Below are positions 53,280 through 64,000 of a stretch of DNA of 64,000 bases, one piece after another. The notes under the pieces were generated by a model that saw only the letters and a program-made list of their open reading frames with translations, did not search any database and was not told the DNA's origin. Both the position numbers and the translations under genes were made by a program. This DNA comes from Magnetococcales bacterium. GTDB lineage: Bacteria > Pseudomonadota > Magnetococcia > Magnetococcales > JADFYX01. The number at the start of each line of letters is the position of its first letter. Position 1 is the stretch's first letter. Location of the stretch: assembly GCA_002753565.1 (NCBI GenBank), contig PEAM01000020.1:1-64000 (forward strand), given 5' to 3'.

Positions 53280-53870
53280 CTATACCACAAAAACCCCCAC
53301 TTTTTCCAACAATGTCGTTAAGTGGATCAGGGGAAGGCCCATCAAGGCCGAAGGGTCTTCCCCCTCCATCCGGGCAAACAGAGCCACCCCCAACCCCTCC
53401 GATTTAAAACTTCCGGCACAGTCATAGGGCTTCTCCTTGTGAAGATAGCGCTCGATTTGTTCGTCGGAGAGCTTTCGAAACAGAACACGATAGGGGATGA
53501 CGGCATGCTGGAGATGATCCCCAGCCAGGTTATGCTGATAGCAGCACAACCCGGTATGGAAAACCACCTCCCGCCCCGAAGCACGGCGCAGTTGCTCCCT
53601 GGCGGCCTCATGATGGCCCGGCTTGCCGGTAATCTCCCCGTCCAACACTGCCACCTGATCCGATCCGATAACCACAGCACCCGGATGGACCCTGGCCACC
53701 CCTTCAGCTTTGGCAATAGCCAGTCGTTCCACCAACTGTTGCGGCGACTCTCCAACCAGAGAACGCTCATCAACTGCCGGATCGGCTACCGAAAAAGGCA
53801 GCGCCAACCGCTCCAGCAGTTGGCGCCGATAGGGTGAGGTCGAGGCGAGGATCAGGGGGGGGTGGCTCAT
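53280..53870 (-). CDS. Maf-family nucleotide pyrophosphatase (YceF-like)
   Basis: A 196-residue protein that hydrolyses non-canonical nucleotides. Starts LILASTSPYRRQLLERL, a pattern typical of the m7GTP-type (YceF) branch, then DERSLVGESPQQLVERLA, IGSDQVAVLDG and YDCAGSFKSEGLG. ATG 53870 overlaps the stop of the upstream gene as ATGA; the longer frame reads into that gene. Its stop lies 36 bases before the start of the periplasmic binding protein gene, so it may be cotranscribed with that set too. Confidence 0.9.
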   Translation of the reverse strand: MSHPPLILASTSPYRRQLLERLALPFSVADPAVDERSLVGESPQQLVERLAIAKAEGVARVHPGAVVIGSDQVAVLDGEITGKPGHHEAAREQLRRASGREVVFHTGLCCYQHNLAGDHLQHAVIPYRVLFRKLSDEQIERYLHKEKPYDCAGSFKSEGLGVALFARMEGEDPSALMGLPLIHLTTLLEKVGVFVV

Positions 53871-54601
53871 GGGGCAAACCAATACCCGGTCACCTGGGCT
53901 GAGACTGAACCGGTCCAACCGGTGGGGATATCGGTGGCATCCAAGGAAAAAAGACGTGAGGAACCAGGCTTGAGTGTTCGAATCTTATCACCAAACAGCC
54001 CACCAGAAACCACCAGGGGATTCACCCCACGGGCCAGCAAAATACGGCCCTGGTTATCCAAAAAAAGCATGTCCACCCGAAGATCGGCTAAAAACCGCCC
54101 ACTCAGATTGTGTACCCGTGCCTGAACCCGTTTTTCGTTGGCCTCCCCTGTCTGCACCGTAATCTGATCCACCACCACCACCCCGGCCATGGTATGACGC
54201 TCACCCACCTGGGTGGTATCCCCCTGGGTGTAGATGACCTCACCGTTGGCCTGAACCACCGGCTTTTGGATTATCGATACATCGCCGGTCGCGTTCTCGA
54301 CCACCTTGGCCTTTTGGGTGGCTTGGGAGGGGTAGGGAATGGCTTCAAGGTCGGGAATGGCCTCCACCATCAGTTTGCCATAGCCGGTTAACGGGGTGGC
54401 AACCCGTTTTCCCTCCTCCTTCTCCTCACCCTCTCCCTCTGAAGGACCAGAGAGAAAATAATAGGCAACCGAGGCGATTACAACAATCCCAAGCACAATA
54501 CCGATTGCCATGAACAGCTGTTTTTTCTTCTGTTTCTCCTGGGGTGAATCACCCCCCTCTTCCCCCTCTTCCGGAACTTCCTCTTCATCAGAATCGGCCA
54601 C
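53867..54601 (-). CDS. Membrane-anchored beta-sandwich-like hypothetical protein
   Basis: A 244-residue protein, GTG start at 54601 with GGAGGG 4-5 bases upstream. An acidic N-terminal 20 residues, a Lys-rich patch, one membrane helix at about 29-50 and an acidic EGEGEEKEEG stretch lead to an exported domain of about 170 residues with VENATGDVSIIQKP, VHNLSGRFLADLRVDMLFLDNQGR and PGSSRLFSLDATDIPTG, resembling the beta-sandwich DUF3426-like fold, though I am not sure of it. It is coupled to maf downstream and follows purL by about 40 bases on the same strand. No function is proposed. Confidence 0.6.
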   Translation of the reverse strand: MADSDEEEVPEEGEEGGDSPQEKQKKKQLFMAIGIVLGIVVIASVAYYFLSGPSEGEGEEKEEGKRVATPLTGYGKLMVEAIPDLEAIPYPSQATQKAKVVENATGDVSIIQKPVVQANGEVIYTQGDTTQVGERHTMAGVVVVDQITVQTGEANEKRVQARVHNLSGRFLADLRVDMLFLDNQGRILLARGVNPLVVSGGLFGDKIRTLKPGSSRLFSLDATDIPTGWTGSVSAQVTGYWFAP

Positions 54602-54639
54602 CGTACCCTCCGCTTTTTAATAGAGAAATCCTGTTATTT

Positions 54640-57600
54640 TCAACCCTCATCGACCCAGCGTCTCGCGTTTTGGAACAGTCGCAACCAGGGCCCCTCCTCC
54701 TCCCACTGCTCGCCCCATTTTCCGGGATACCAGCTATTGGTGATGGTCCGAAAAGCCCGCTCTGGGTGGGGCATCATGATGGTTACCCGACCATCCGGAG
54801 TTGTCACACCGGTCAAACCGCCGGGAGAGCCGTTAGGGTTGGCAGGATAGTGGCTGGTCGCCACACCCCGGTTGTCCACATACCCCAGGGCAACCAGCCC
54901 CTCTTGACGAAGAGACGCCAGCCCCGCCGAATCTTGAAACACCGCCCGCCCCTCGCCATGGGCACAGGGTACCGGAAGTCGGGAGCCTGCCATCCCCCGA
55001 AAAAGAAGGGAGGGAGATTCGGGGATCTCGACCAAGGCAACACGGGCCTCAAAACGGGCGCTGGTGTTGTTCTTAAAGTGGGGCCAACTGGCGGTACCGG
55101 GAATCAGCTCCCGGAGGTTGCTCAACATTTGGCAGCCGTTACACACACCCAGCGTAAAGGTATCTGGCCGCTGAAAAAAGTGTGAAAAGCTTTTGCGTAA
55201 CGCCGGGTTGAACAGAATGGACTTGGCCCACCCTTCCCCGGCCCCCAGCACATCCCCGTAAGAGAAGCCACCACAGGCCGCCAAGCCCCGAAAATCACTC
55301 AGAGAGAGCCGTCCCTCCAGCAGGTCGGACATGGTCACATCTACCGCTTGAAAGCCGGCCCGATCAAAAGCAGCCGCCATCTCCACATGACCGTTAACAC
55401 CCTGCTCTCGCAAGATCGCCACCCTGGGGCGGCTGCCCTCTGCCCGAAAGGGGGTCTGCTTGGGGTCGAAGGTCAGGTGGGCATGCAAACCCGGATCCTC
55501 CCCATCCAACAGGGTGTCATACTCCTGTTGGGCGGTCTGGGGGTTATCTCGCAAGCTTCGCATCTGCCAACTGGTCTTGGCCCACTGCCTCTGCCAGTTA
55601 ATCCGGCTCTCCCCTAAAACAGGCTCTCCCTTTTGGGTAAAGAGAATCTGGTCATCCGAACGCAGGCTGCCGATGACCGTCACCCGCCCAGCCCCAGCCA
55701 GAGCCGCTACAACCGACGCCCGATCAGAGGATTTAATCTGGATAACCCCACCCAACTCCTCGGCAAAGAGAATCGACAACGCCGATGCCCCCAACCCATC
55801 CAACGCGACCGTCACACCACAGTGCCCGGCAAACGCCATCTCACAGATGGTGACAAACAGCCCCCCATCGCTGCGATCATGATACGCCAGAATCTTTCCT
55901 GCCTGGTTCAACGATTGAATGGCCGAAAAAAAGTGCTTTAACAAAGAGGGATCATCCAGGTCGGCCGGCTCATCACCCAACTGTTTGTAGACCTGACCCA
56001 GACAAGAGCCTCCCAGCCGGTTTTTCCCCTCTCCCAGGTCAATCAGGATCAGCTCTGTCTCTCCCACATCACACACCAACTGGGGGGTAAGAGTCTGGCG
56101 GACATCCACCACCGGAGCAAAAGCAGAAATAATAAGGGAGACCGGGGCCGTAACCGCCTTATCCACCCCCTCCTCCTGCCAGACAGTCTTTAAAGAGAGG
56201 GAGTCCTTCCCGACCGGAATGCCGATACCCAAAGCCGGGCAGAGCTCCATACCCACCGCCTCTACCGTGTCGAACAGGTTGGCATCTTCACCCGGATGAC
56301 CGGCTGGCGCCATCCAGTTAGCCGAGAGTTTCAGGTCAGAGAGCTGTTCAATCCGAGCCGCCGCCATGTTGGTCACCGCCTCTGCGACCGCCATCCGACC
56401 AGAGGCCGGGCCGCTGATCAGGGCGATGGGGGTGCGCTCACCCATGGCCATGGCTTCACCAACATAACCCTCATAACCTCTAGCCGTCACCGCGACATCC
56501 GCCACCGGAACCTGCCAGGGGCCAACCATCTGATCCCGACAGACCTGACCGGTTACCGAACGATCGCCAATGGTGATGAGAAACCCCTTATCCGCCACCG
56601 TGGGCAGGGTTAACAGTCGGCTGGCCGCCTCCTCCAGAGCAATCCCCTCCAACAGAATGGGCTCAAGCGCCATCCGCCGCCGATCAACCACCCGATCCAT
56701 CCTCGGGGGCTTACCCAGCAGCGCCTCCAGATCCATATCAATGGGGGTTTCGCCGGTTGCCGACTGGGTCAACACCAGTTGATTCTCTTCGGTTGCCGTC
56801 CCTAAAACCGCCCAGGGGCACCGCTCCCGAGCGCAGATATCGGCAAACAGGGTGCGGGATTGGGGGGGGATCGCCAGAACATAGCGCTCTTGAGCCTCGT
56901 TGCACCAGATCTCCATGGGGGACATGCCGGGGTCGTCGTTGGGAATATGGCCCAGTTCAAACCGCCCACCAACCCCACCACCATGGATCACCTCCGGCAC
57001 CGCATTGGAGAGACCGCCCGCCCCGACATCGTGGATGGAGAGAATAGGATTCTCCGCCCCCAACTGACAACAGCGATTGATCACCTCCTGACAACGCCGC
57101 TCCATCTCAGGGTTGTCCCGTTGCACCGAAGCAAAGTCGAGATCGGCCTTGGAGCTACCGCTGGTCTGGGAAGAGGCGGCCCCTCCCCCCAAACCGATCA
57201 GCATAGCCGGTCCACCAATTTGAATAATCAAACTACCCGCTGGAATCGGCTGTTTTTTGACATAATCGGCGTTGATGTGGCCCAGACCACCGACAATCAT
57301 AATCGGTTTGTGATAGCCTCGAACCTCTTCACCAATCTGTGCTTCATAGGTTCTAAAATAGCCGCCCAGATTGGGGCGACCAAATTCGTTGTTAAAACCC
57401 GCCCCACCCAACGGACCCTCCAGCATGATCTCCCGAGCGGAAACAATGCGGTCTGGATGGCCATAATCCTCCTCCCATGGGGTAATACCATGGGGGAGTT
57501 GCAGGTTGGAGACCGAAAAGCCGGTCATCCCCGCTTTGGGGGTAGAGCCGCGACCGGTCGCGCCCTCGTCACGAATCTCCCCACCCGAACCGGTGGATGC

Positions 57601-58536
57601 GCCGGGATAAGGGGAGATGGCTGTGGGGTGGTTATGGGTCTCCACCTTCATGATGATAGCGGTATTTTCAACATGAAACGTATAGACCCCGGTGCGGGGA
57701 TGGGGATAAAAACGGCCCCCTTCTCCCCCTTCCATCACCGCAGCATTATCTGAATAGGCCACCAAGGTCCCTTGGGGAGTACACTTTTCGGTGTGACGAA
57801 TCATGCCAAACAGAGTCTCTTTGCGTGGCTGTCCGTCGATGTTCCAGGAGGCGTTGAAAATTTTATGACGACAATGTTCCGAGTTGGCCTGAGCAAACAT
57901 CATCAGCTCGACATCGGTCGGGTCGCTTCCCCGGCTTTGAAAATAGCGGATAAGATAATCCATCTCATCCGGGGCCAGAGCCAACCCCAGGCGACCATTG
58001 GCCTCTTCAAGGGCCGACACACCCTGAGCCAAAACCGGAATATGGTTTAATGGCCGGGGGTCGTGTTGAGCAAACAGCCCCCTGGCAGCCTCGGTCCCCA
58101 CCACCACCTCCTGGGTCATTCGGTCATGGATAAGGGCGGAGAGACCAGCTAGCTGAGAGGGTGAGAGAGGGTCGCTCCCCACATCGTAGGCTACCCCCCG
58201 CTCCAGACGGTGGATGGCGGTTACCCCGCACCGTTTGGCAATTTCCGTCGCCTTGGTAGACCAGGGGGAGATAGAGCCGAACCGAGGCAGCACCACAACC
58301 GGCTGACCGCCAGATTCTGAAGGCAGAGCCTCCCCCGGACCATAGGTCAACAGCGCCGACACAACCGCAAGGTCTGCATCGGAGAGGGGGCCGTCAAGGT
58401 CGGCAAAGTGGATGAAGCGGGCAGAAAGAAGAGAGACCGAGGGGGCCGCAACCCCCAGGGTCTTGATCAGTTTTTCCATTTGGAACGGAGAGAGCGCAGC
58501 CCCCCCCGGCAACACTCGGAAATCACGTTTACTCAT
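54640..58536 (-). CDS. purL: Phosphoribosylformylglycinamidine synthase, single chain
   Basis: Converts FGAR to FGAM with glutamine and ATP in purine synthesis. The 1298-residue chain carries the full layout: N-terminal PurS-like domain (1-150), linker, two AIR-synthase-like ATP domains (about 200-980) with [10 protein letters not shown]-like motifs and [13 protein letters not shown], then a class I glutamine amidotransferase from about 1035 with catalytic Cys in [12 protein letters not shown] and His-Glu in PHPERAF. The one-chain form is typical of gammaproteobacteria and relatives, unlike alphaproteobacteria that split it into PurS, PurQ and PurL. GGGGA lies 5 bases before ATG 58536. purC follows upstream on the same strand, so the two purine genes are adjacent. 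Confidence 0.97.
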   Translation of the reverse strand: MSKRDFRVLPGGAALSPFQMEKLIKTLGVAAPSVSLLSARFIHFADLDGPLSDADLAVVSALLTYGPGEALPSESGGQPVVVLPRFGSISPWSTKATEIAKRCGVTAIHRLERGVAYDVGSDPLSPSQLAGLSALIHDRMTQEVVVGTEAARGLFAQHDPRPLNHIPVLAQGVSALEEANGRLGLALAPDEMDYLIRYFQSRGSDPTDVELMMFAQANSEHCRHKIFNASWNIDGQPRKETLFGMIRHTEKCTPQGTLVAYSDNAAVMEGGEGGRFYPHPRTGVYTFHVENTAIIMKVETHNHPTAISPYPGASTGSGGEIRDEGATGRGSTPKAGMTGFSVSNLQLPHGITPWEEDYGHPDRIVSAREIMLEGPLGGAGFNNEFGRPNLGGYFRTYEAQIGEEVRGYHKPIMIVGGLGHINADYVKKQPIPAGSLIIQIGGPAMLIGLGGGAASSQTSGSSKADLDFASVQRDNPEMERRCQEVINRCCQLGAENPILSIHDVGAGGLSNAVPEVIHGGGVGGRFELGHIPNDDPGMSPMEIWCNEAQERYVLAIPPQSRTLFADICARERCPWAVLGTATEENQLVLTQSATGETPIDMDLEALLGKPPRMDRVVDRRRMALEPILLEGIALEEAASRLLTLPTVADKGFLITIGDRSVTGQVCRDQMVGPWQVPVADVAVTARGYEGYVGEAMAMGERTPIALISGPASGRMAVAEAVTNMAAARIEQLSDLKLSANWMAPAGHPGEDANLFDTVEAVGMELCPALGIGIPVGKDSLSLKTVWQEEGVDKAVTAPVSLIISAFAPVVDVRQTLTPQLVCDVGETELILIDLGEGKNRLGGSCLGQVYKQLGDEPADLDDPSLLKHFFSAIQSLNQAGKILAYHDRSDGGLFVTICEMAFAGHCGVTVALDGLGASALSILFAEELGGVIQIKSSDRASVVAALAGAGRVTVIGSLRSDDQILFTQKGEPVLGESRINWQRQWAKTSWQMRSLRDNPQTAQQEYDTLLDGEDPGLHAHLTFDPKQTPFRAEGSRPRVAILREQGVNGHVEMAAAFDRAGFQAVDVTMSDLLEGRLSLSDFRGLAACGGFSYGDVLGAGEGWAKSILFNPALRKSFSHFFQRPDTFTLGVCNGCQMLSNLRELIPGTASWPHFKNNTSARFEARVALVEIPESPSLLFRGMAGSRLPVPCAHGEGRAVFQDSAGLASLRQEGLVALGYVDNRGVATSHYPANPNGSPGGLTGVTTPDGRVTIMMPHPERAFRTITNSWYPGKWGEQWEEEGPWLRLFQNARRWVDEG

Positions 58537-58625
58537 GAAATCCCCATTCTAAAGGTAGGGTAGTGAATCACAATGGCATGCTCCGTCAATCCAACAACAA
58601 TTAGGGACGGGAGATCTTTTCCAGC

Positions 58626-59342
58626 TTACGATAATCCCATGCGGTCAACCACCTCTTGGTAAGCCTCTTCCACATTGCCCAGATCCCGGCGGAAACGGTC
58701 TTTATCCAGTTTTTTACCGGTTTTCATATCCCACAAACGGCAGCTATCCGGCGAGATCTCATCAGCCAGAACCAAGGTGTCCGGATCATTGCTCAGACGA
58801 CCAAACTCCAGCTTATAGTCGATGAGATGGATACCGATATTGGCATAATAGCCCAGCAGAACATCGTTGACCCGATGGGACATTTCAATCATCTGGTCCA
58901 CCTCATCGTGGCTGGCCCAGTTGAAAACTTCGATGTGGTCCAGGGTAATCAGGGGGTCGTCCAGTTCATCGGACTTCAGATAGAACTCCACCACAGGCCG
59001 AGGTAAAATCGTCCCCTCCTTGATACCCAACCGTTTGGACATGGAACCGGCAGCCCGATTTCTGACCACCACCTCCACCGGCACAATCTCAACACGCCGG
59101 ACCAGCTGTTCCCGTTCACTGAGGCGCTCAATAAAATGGACAGGAATACCGACCACCTCCAACAGCCCCATCAGCCGGGCAGAGATCAGGTTGTTGAGCA
59201 CCCCTTTATCGGTTATCTGGCCTTTTTTTACGCCATTAAAGGCGGTTGCGTCATCTTTAAAATATTGAATCAGCTTGTTCTCATCGTCGGTGGAAAAAAG
59301 CACTTTGGCTTTTCCCTCATAAAGTTGATCCCGCTTTTCCAT
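58626..59342 (-). CDS. purC: SAICAR synthetase
   Basis: Joins CAIR and aspartate with ATP to give SAICAR in purine synthesis. From ATG 59342 the product is 238 residues, the standard length, beginning MEKRDQLYEGKAKVLF. Motifs KDDATAFNG, PVEVVVRNRAAGSMSKR and EFGRL match the family. The longer frame from 59426 contains a poly-Phe stretch and is not conserved. A poly-A/T run at about 59368-59382 precedes it. purL follows in the same direction, 89 bases away. Confidence 0.95.
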   Translation of the reverse strand: MEKRDQLYEGKAKVLFSTDDENKLIQYFKDDATAFNGVKKGQITDKGVLNNLISARLMGLLEVVGIPVHFIERLSEREQLVRRVEIVPVEVVVRNRAAGSMSKRLGIKEGTILPRPVVEFYLKSDELDDPLITLDHIEVFNWASHDEVDQMIEMSHRVNDVLLGYYANIGIHLIDYKLEFGRLSNDPDTLVLADEISPDSCRLWDMKTGKKLDKDRFRRDLGNVEEAYQEVVDRMGLS

Positions 59343-59447
59343 TGCCTGTTGTTCCCTCATGTTTTTTTCAAAAAAAAAAAGCCCCAGCCTCCTTGGACTA
59401 CACCAGCCAAAGAGAGTTTGAGACAAAAACCCAATCTACGCTACCCT

Positions 59448-60278
59448 TCATAGGGTTGTCTGCTCCAAAACCCCACCCCGCCGCACCGGTCGAACCGACA
59501 GACAGCGTCCGCTGTTGGGATTGAAGGTAACCACCGCCCCACATAAGGAGGCCTCGGCATCCATGGGCTGGAAGCGGGTAGGAATACCGGTCAGAAAACG
59601 GGGCATGACCGACTCCCTCTTCATGCCGATAATCCCATCGTAACAGCCGGTCATGCCCACATCGGTCATATAACCGGTCCCTCCCGGCAACACCCGGTGG
59701 TCGGCGGTGGGGATATGGGTATGGGTACCTAACACAGCCGTCACCCGACCGTCCAGATACATCCCCATCGCCACCTTTTCCGAGGTAGCTTCACCATGAA
59801 AATCGACTAGAATGGCATCGACATCCCGACCCATGGCGGTCTTTTTCAGGTAGTTGTCTGCCGCCCTGAAAGGACAGTCCAGAGGCTCCATGAAAACCCG
59901 ACCGATCAGGTTCAACACCCCAACCCGAACCCCCTCCGGGGTGGTAAAGAGCCCCTGACCGAATCCCGGCGCCCCCTTGGGGTAGTTGGCAGGCCGCAAC
60001 AGCCTGCGCTCCAGACCGATGAAGGATTGGATCTCCTTGTGGCGCCAGACATGGTTGCCCGATGTTATCAGGTTAATCCCCTGGGATAAAATCTCTTCGG
60101 TAATATCCTGGGTAATACCGATACCACCCGCTGCATTTTCACCATTGGCCACCACGCCAGAGAGATGATAATCGGCTCGAAGGGATTGAAGATGACTTTT
60201 TAATGCTCTGCGGCCCGACTTGCCGAATATATCCCCGATATGCAGAAGGGAAATCGACCCTGTTGCTGAATTGACCAC
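59448..60278 (-). CDS. YmdB-type metallophosphoesterase (TIGR00282 family)
   Basis: A 276-residue metal-dependent phosphoesterase. Motifs for the two-metal site are LHIGDIFGKSGR, NGENAAGGIGI, TSGNHVWRHKEI, VDFHGEATSEK and GTHTHIPTAD, the last carrying two histidines. The family includes YmdB of Bacillus, a 2',3'-cyclic nucleotide phosphodiesterase. GTG 60278 has AAGAG upstream. It sits between amtB and purC on the same strand. Confidence 0.9.
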   Translation of the reverse strand: MVNSATGSISLLHIGDIFGKSGRRALKSHLQSLRADYHLSGVVANGENAAGGIGITQDITEEILSQGINLITSGNHVWRHKEIQSFIGLERRLLRPANYPKGAPGFGQGLFTTPEGVRVGVLNLIGRVFMEPLDCPFRAADNYLKKTAMGRDVDAILVDFHGEATSEKVAMGMYLDGRVTAVLGTHTHIPTADHRVLPGGTGYMTDVGMTGCYDGIIGMKRESVMPRFLTGIPTRFQPMDAEASLCGAVVTFNPNSGRCLSVRPVRRGGVLEQTTL

Positions 60279-60364
60279 GATTCACTCTTTCTAAATTCTG
60301 CCTCTATTAAACCCCATTAACTACCATGTTCCAGCCTTTTATTCAAAGCATAGAGAGCAGAACA

Positions 60365-60405
60365 GATAAAAAAACCGGGATGGTCTTGAAACCATCCCGG
60401 TTTTT
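60365..60405 (-). terminator. Intrinsic terminator of glnK-amtB
   Basis: AAAACCGGGATGGT (60371-60384) pairs with ACCATCCCGGTTTT (60391-60404) around CTTGAA. On the minus strand the stem is followed by TTTTTTTATCTG. It lies about 30 bases after the amtB stop. Confidence 0.95.
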
Positions 60406-60436
60406 AAAAGCTGGATTTTTGGCGAGCTGTTAAACC

Positions 60437-61744
60437 TTACAGGTTGTAACCCCGCTCATCGTGCAGCGCGATATCCAGGCCCATGGTCTCCTCTTCCTCA
60501 TCCACTCTCAAGCCCATGATGGCCCGAACGACAACCAGAATAACGTAGGTAGCCACGGCACAATAGGCAGCGGTGGCAACAACCCCCAACCCCTGAGCAT
60601 AGACCTGGGCACCCATGGAGGAGATGCCATCACCAAATCCGGCACCGCCCAAACTCTCTGCCGCAAACACACCGGTTAGAATCGCCCCGACAATCCCGCC
60701 GATACCATGCACACCAAAGGCGTCCAGAGAGTCATCATATCCGCCAATCCTCTTCAGGGTAGTAGCCCCCCAAAAGCAGACAATACCCGAAGCCAAACCG
60801 ATCGCCATCGCCCCCATGGGGCCAACATAGCCAGAAGCCGGGGTAATGGCCACCAATCCGCCTACCGCACCGGTTACAATACCCAAGGCACTGGGTTTGC
60901 CATGTTTGATCCACTCAACAAACATCCAGGCCAGAGCCGCTGCTGCCGTGGCAATCTGGGTGACCGCCATGGCCATGCCGGCGGCGCCATCGGCTGCCAG
61001 TTCACTGCCGGCATTAAAGCCGAACCAACCCACCCAAAGCATGCCAGCACCCATGACGGTCAAGGTCAGGTTATGGGGCGTCATGTGGGTTTTGGGATAG
61101 CCTTTACGCTTGCCCAGAACAAGGGCTGTGACCAGACCGGCGATGCCGGCATTGATGTGAACCACCGTACCACCGGCAAAATCCAGTACACCATGGTTAC
61201 TCATCCAGCCACCACCCCAAACCCAATGGCAGACCGGTATGTAGACCACCGTGACCCAGATGGTCAGAAAAATCAGCATGGAGGAGAACTTCATCCGCTC
61301 CGCAAAAGCCCCCACAATCAAAGCCGGGGCAATGATGGCAAAGGTCATCTGAAAGACCACAAAGACCGTCTCTGGAATGGTCCCGCTCAGGGTATCCACG
61401 GCAATGCCCATCAAAAAGGCCTTTTCAAGCCCCCCCACCAACCAGTTACTGCTGCCGCCATCACTAAACGCCATGCTATAGCCATAGAGTGTCCAGATAA
61501 TGGTCATCAAGGCGGTAATGGCAAAACATTGCATCAACACCGACAACACATTTTTAGAGCGAACCATACCGGCATAAAAGAGCGACAGGCCGGGAATGGT
61601 CATAAACAGGACCAAGGCCGTGGAGGTCAACATCCAGGCGGTATCGCCAGAGTTCAGGGTATCTTCAGCCAAAGCCAGCGTTGGAAAGAGCAGCGCGCTC
61701 CCGCCCATCCCCAGGATTGCCGACCGTTTTATAAAACTGTTCAT
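60437..61744 (-). CDS. amtB: Ammonium transporter AmtB
   Basis: Conducts ammonium across the inner membrane as a trimer. The 435-residue product has a signal peptide (cleavage near ALA-ED at 26) and eleven membrane helices by hydropathy. Twin-histidine pore residues appear in GGTVVHINAGIAGL and AFGVHGIGGIVGAIL, and the C-terminal MGLDIALHDERGYNL controls docking of PII. AAGGAGA lies 8 bases before ATG 61744. glnK precedes it by 42 bases, the standard pair. Confidence 0.96.
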   Translation of the reverse strand: MNSFIKRSAILGMGGSALLFPTLALAEDTLNSGDTAWMLTSTALVLFMTIPGLSLFYAGMVRSKNVLSVLMQCFAITALMTIIWTLYGYSMAFSDGGSSNWLVGGLEKAFLMGIAVDTLSGTIPETVFVVFQMTFAIIAPALIVGAFAERMKFSSMLIFLTIWVTVVYIPVCHWVWGGGWMSNHGVLDFAGGTVVHINAGIAGLVTALVLGKRKGYPKTHMTPHNLTLTVMGAGMLWVGWFGFNAGSELAADGAAGMAMAVTQIATAAAALAWMFVEWIKHGKPSALGIVTGAVGGLVAITPASGYVGPMGAMAIGLASGIVCFWGATTLKRIGGYDDSLDAFGVHGIGGIVGAILTGVFAAESLGGAGFGDGISSMGAQVYAQGLGVVATAAYCAVATYVILVVVRAIMGLRVDEEEETMGLDIALHDERGYNL

Positions 61745-61786
61745 CAGATTATTCTCCTTGATTGTATCTTGATTTTTTTGACGCTT

Positions 61787-62579
<793 letters not shown>

Positions 62580-64000
62580 ATGCGAAGTCCCCGGAGCGGT
62601 TTTACCTCATCCCTTTTTTCCCTCATCTGGGTGCTCTTTTTGTTGGGAGCCTCCCTGCTGGCCGGTCTGGAGATCCACAAAATCCAGGATATTACCGAAC
62701 TGCCAGGTTTAAACTATCTCCCCTCCTTTCTGCTGACCCCGCTCACAACCCAAATAGAAAACCAGATCATCATCACCCTGGCTGCGGTCATTACCGGGTT
62801 TTCGGTTCTGTTTATTCTGGGTTATGTCTGGAAGGGGTTTGTGGATGCCGCCCGCCTTATGATTGTGACCCAGTGGCTGCGCCGGGCACGAAACAGAGGC
62901 CGCCTGGAAGATCCCAGCAACGACCTGACCCAATGGCACTGGTCCATCTACCCTCTCTTCTCCCGCCTCTGGAGAGAGTTTGCCGAAACCCTGCACCGTC
63001 AGCCCCACCCTGACACCACACCGGAAAACCGGCGCATTCTCTACCGCTCCACCCTGCCTGCAGAGATGATCTTTAACATTCAGACCCTGGTGGATGTACC
63101 CATGCGGGTGGAGTTTTTCCGCCATCTGCCAGGTATTCTCACCGGCGCCGGCATTGTCAGCACCTTTGCCGGTATCCTGGTCGGACTGACCGAGTTCAAC
63201 CCGGCGGTTGAGGCAGAACTGGTCACCCAGGAGTTGAAAAACCTCTTTGTCGGTGTCTCCACCGCTTTTGTCGCCAGTTTTTTTGCCATTTTTTCCGCCA
63301 TCCTGATTACGGTCATCGAAAAGTTTATTCTTCAGTGGCGTTACAGCCAGATTGTCACTTTTCAGGGTTTTCTCGATGACTGTTTCCGCAGCGGCGCCGA
63401 GCCGGAATATCTGGCCCAACTGGTGGAGAGAGGTGATTCTGGGGTGGACAGGCTGGAGTCCGGCCTGGAAAAACTGGCTGGCACCCTTGAAGGCAGCGCC
63501 CACTCCAGCCCTGGTGGGGCTTTGGATACCCTCATTGCCCAACTGCAACAGACCTTGACCCAAGACCGGGACGAGACGGTGCGCGCCTTGGACTCCGCCA
63601 TTAAAACCGGATTCTCTGCACCCCTGCGGGTGATCGCCGAGGCGGTAGAACTCTCCCTGGAGGAGCAGAGCCGACGGCAGGAGGAGATCCGCAACCTGGA
63701 GAAGCGACTGGCCGGCTTTGGCGAACGGATGGATGTGGCCTTGAGTGAGCTATCTCGAGGCATGAACAACTTTAGCCATGGGGTGGCTCAACTGACTCAA
63801 AAACAGGGTGAAAGCCTGGAGTTGATGAGCAGCACCCTCGCCAAGAGTCACGCCCCGGACCCCCAGCAACCCAACCGTGAACTGGCTCTGCTGCAGACCA
63901 TTGCTGACCAACTCAAAGCCATGGGAGAGGCCCAACAGAAGCAGCATGAGATCATGGCCACCCTCCAGAGCAGCAGCCAGCGGCAAGAGGGGAGCCTGCC
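62580..64000 (+). CDS. ZorA-like MotA/ExbB-family membrane protein, partial
   Basis: Open to the window end, so at least 473 residues and its 3' end is missing. ATG 62580 is used; an in-frame GTG three codons earlier is possible and the first in-frame stop upstream is near 62523. Four membrane helices: about 11-31, 60-82, 182-204 (LPGILTGAGIVSTFAGILVGL) and 221-246. The last two carry the MotA/TolQ/ExbB ion-channel fold. From about residue 270 the chain is a long helical, probably coiled-coil, stretch rich in Gln, Glu and Leu, as in ZorA tails. Classical TolQ/ExbB lack such a tail. The second gene (ZorB-like) would lie just outside the window. Confidence 0.7.
   Translation, partial: MRSPRSGFTSSLFSLIWVLFLLGASLLAGLEIHKIQDITELPGLNYLPSFLLTPLTTQIENQIIITLAAVITGFSVLFILGYVWKGFVDAARLMIVTQWLRRARNRGRLEDPSNDLTQWHWSIYPLFSRLWREFAETLHRQPHPDTTPENRRILYRSTLPAEMIFNIQTLVDVPMRVEFFRHLPGILTGAGIVSTFAGILVGLTEFNPAVEAELVTQELKNLFVGVSTAFVASFFAIFSAILITVIEKFILQWRYSQIVTFQGFLDDCFRSGAEPEYLAQLVERGDSGVDRLESGLEKLAGTLEGSAHSSPGGALDTLIAQLQQTLTQDRDETVRALDSAIKTGFSAPLRVIAEAVELSLEEQSRRQEEIRNLEKRLAGFGERMDVALSELSRGMNNFSHGVAQLTQKQGESLELMSSTLAKSHAPDPQQPNRELALLQTIADQLKAMGEAQQKQHEIMATLQSSSQRQEGSL

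Overview
The window is a chromosomal stretch of a Gram-negative proteobacterium. It carries lipoproteins-and-membrane machinery typical of diderms, a CheV chemotaxis protein, many two-component and cyclic-di-GMP proteins, and a single-chain PurL. Single-chain PurL, the DUF2065 gene next to hflC, and the rpsP-rimM-trmD-rplS-rnhB order fit gamma/betaproteobacteria or the deep-branching Magnetococcales. The signalling-rich content and a sulfur-globule-like secreted protein make me lean to a Magnetococcales-like organism, but this is inference and no magnetosome gene is present.

Layout. 1-1400 (+): a structured leader region, a secreted Gly/Tyr/Pro-rich protein and a small Cys-rich hypothetical. 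1444-18835 (-): a hypothetical, rlmN, ndk, a 1837-residue FecR/choice-of-anchor-L/RTX exoprotein, dtd, three phosphorelay proteins without a kinase (receiver, OmpR-type regulator, HPt), then a four-gene operon that resembles the TagR-TagT-TagS/PpkA-periplasmic signalling branch of type VI secretion but lacks the kinase and any T6SS gene. 19198-22289: trmJ, a convergent DEDD exonuclease that overlaps it, and a radical SAM protein. 22629-27633 (+): hflK-hflC-DUF2065-DUF177-rpmF-plsX-fabH, a membrane-protease and lipid/ribosome housekeeping run. 28223-32936: a hypothetical, cobQ, then creA, cysM and cheV on the opposite strand. 33338-35490 (+): tRNA-Glu and a second radical SAM protein.

35543-62125 is almost entirely on the minus strand. 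It opens (in transcription order from the far end) with glnK-amtB, a YmdB-like phosphoesterase, purC, purL, a membrane-anchored hypothetical and maf. Next come a periplasmic binding protein, a sensor kinase, a REC-DUF3369-HD-GYP protein and a rhodanese. Then follow ffh, rpsP-rimM-trmD-rplS-rnhB, and a translationally coupled set of hybrid kinase, REC-SpoIIE phosphatase and REC-HD-GYP protein. At the right edge (62580-64000, +) an open gene cut off by the window end encodes a MotA/ExbB-like membrane domain with a long helical tail, as in ZorA of the Zorya anti-phage system.

How genes work together: two separate signalling sets end in HD-GYP domains and so probably adjust cyclic-di-GMP. The giant RTX protein is a plausible surface or matrix output. 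The TagRST-like set and the ZorA-like protein are the best candidates for unusual systems. All coordinates and motifs were read by eye from the sequence; no database search was run.
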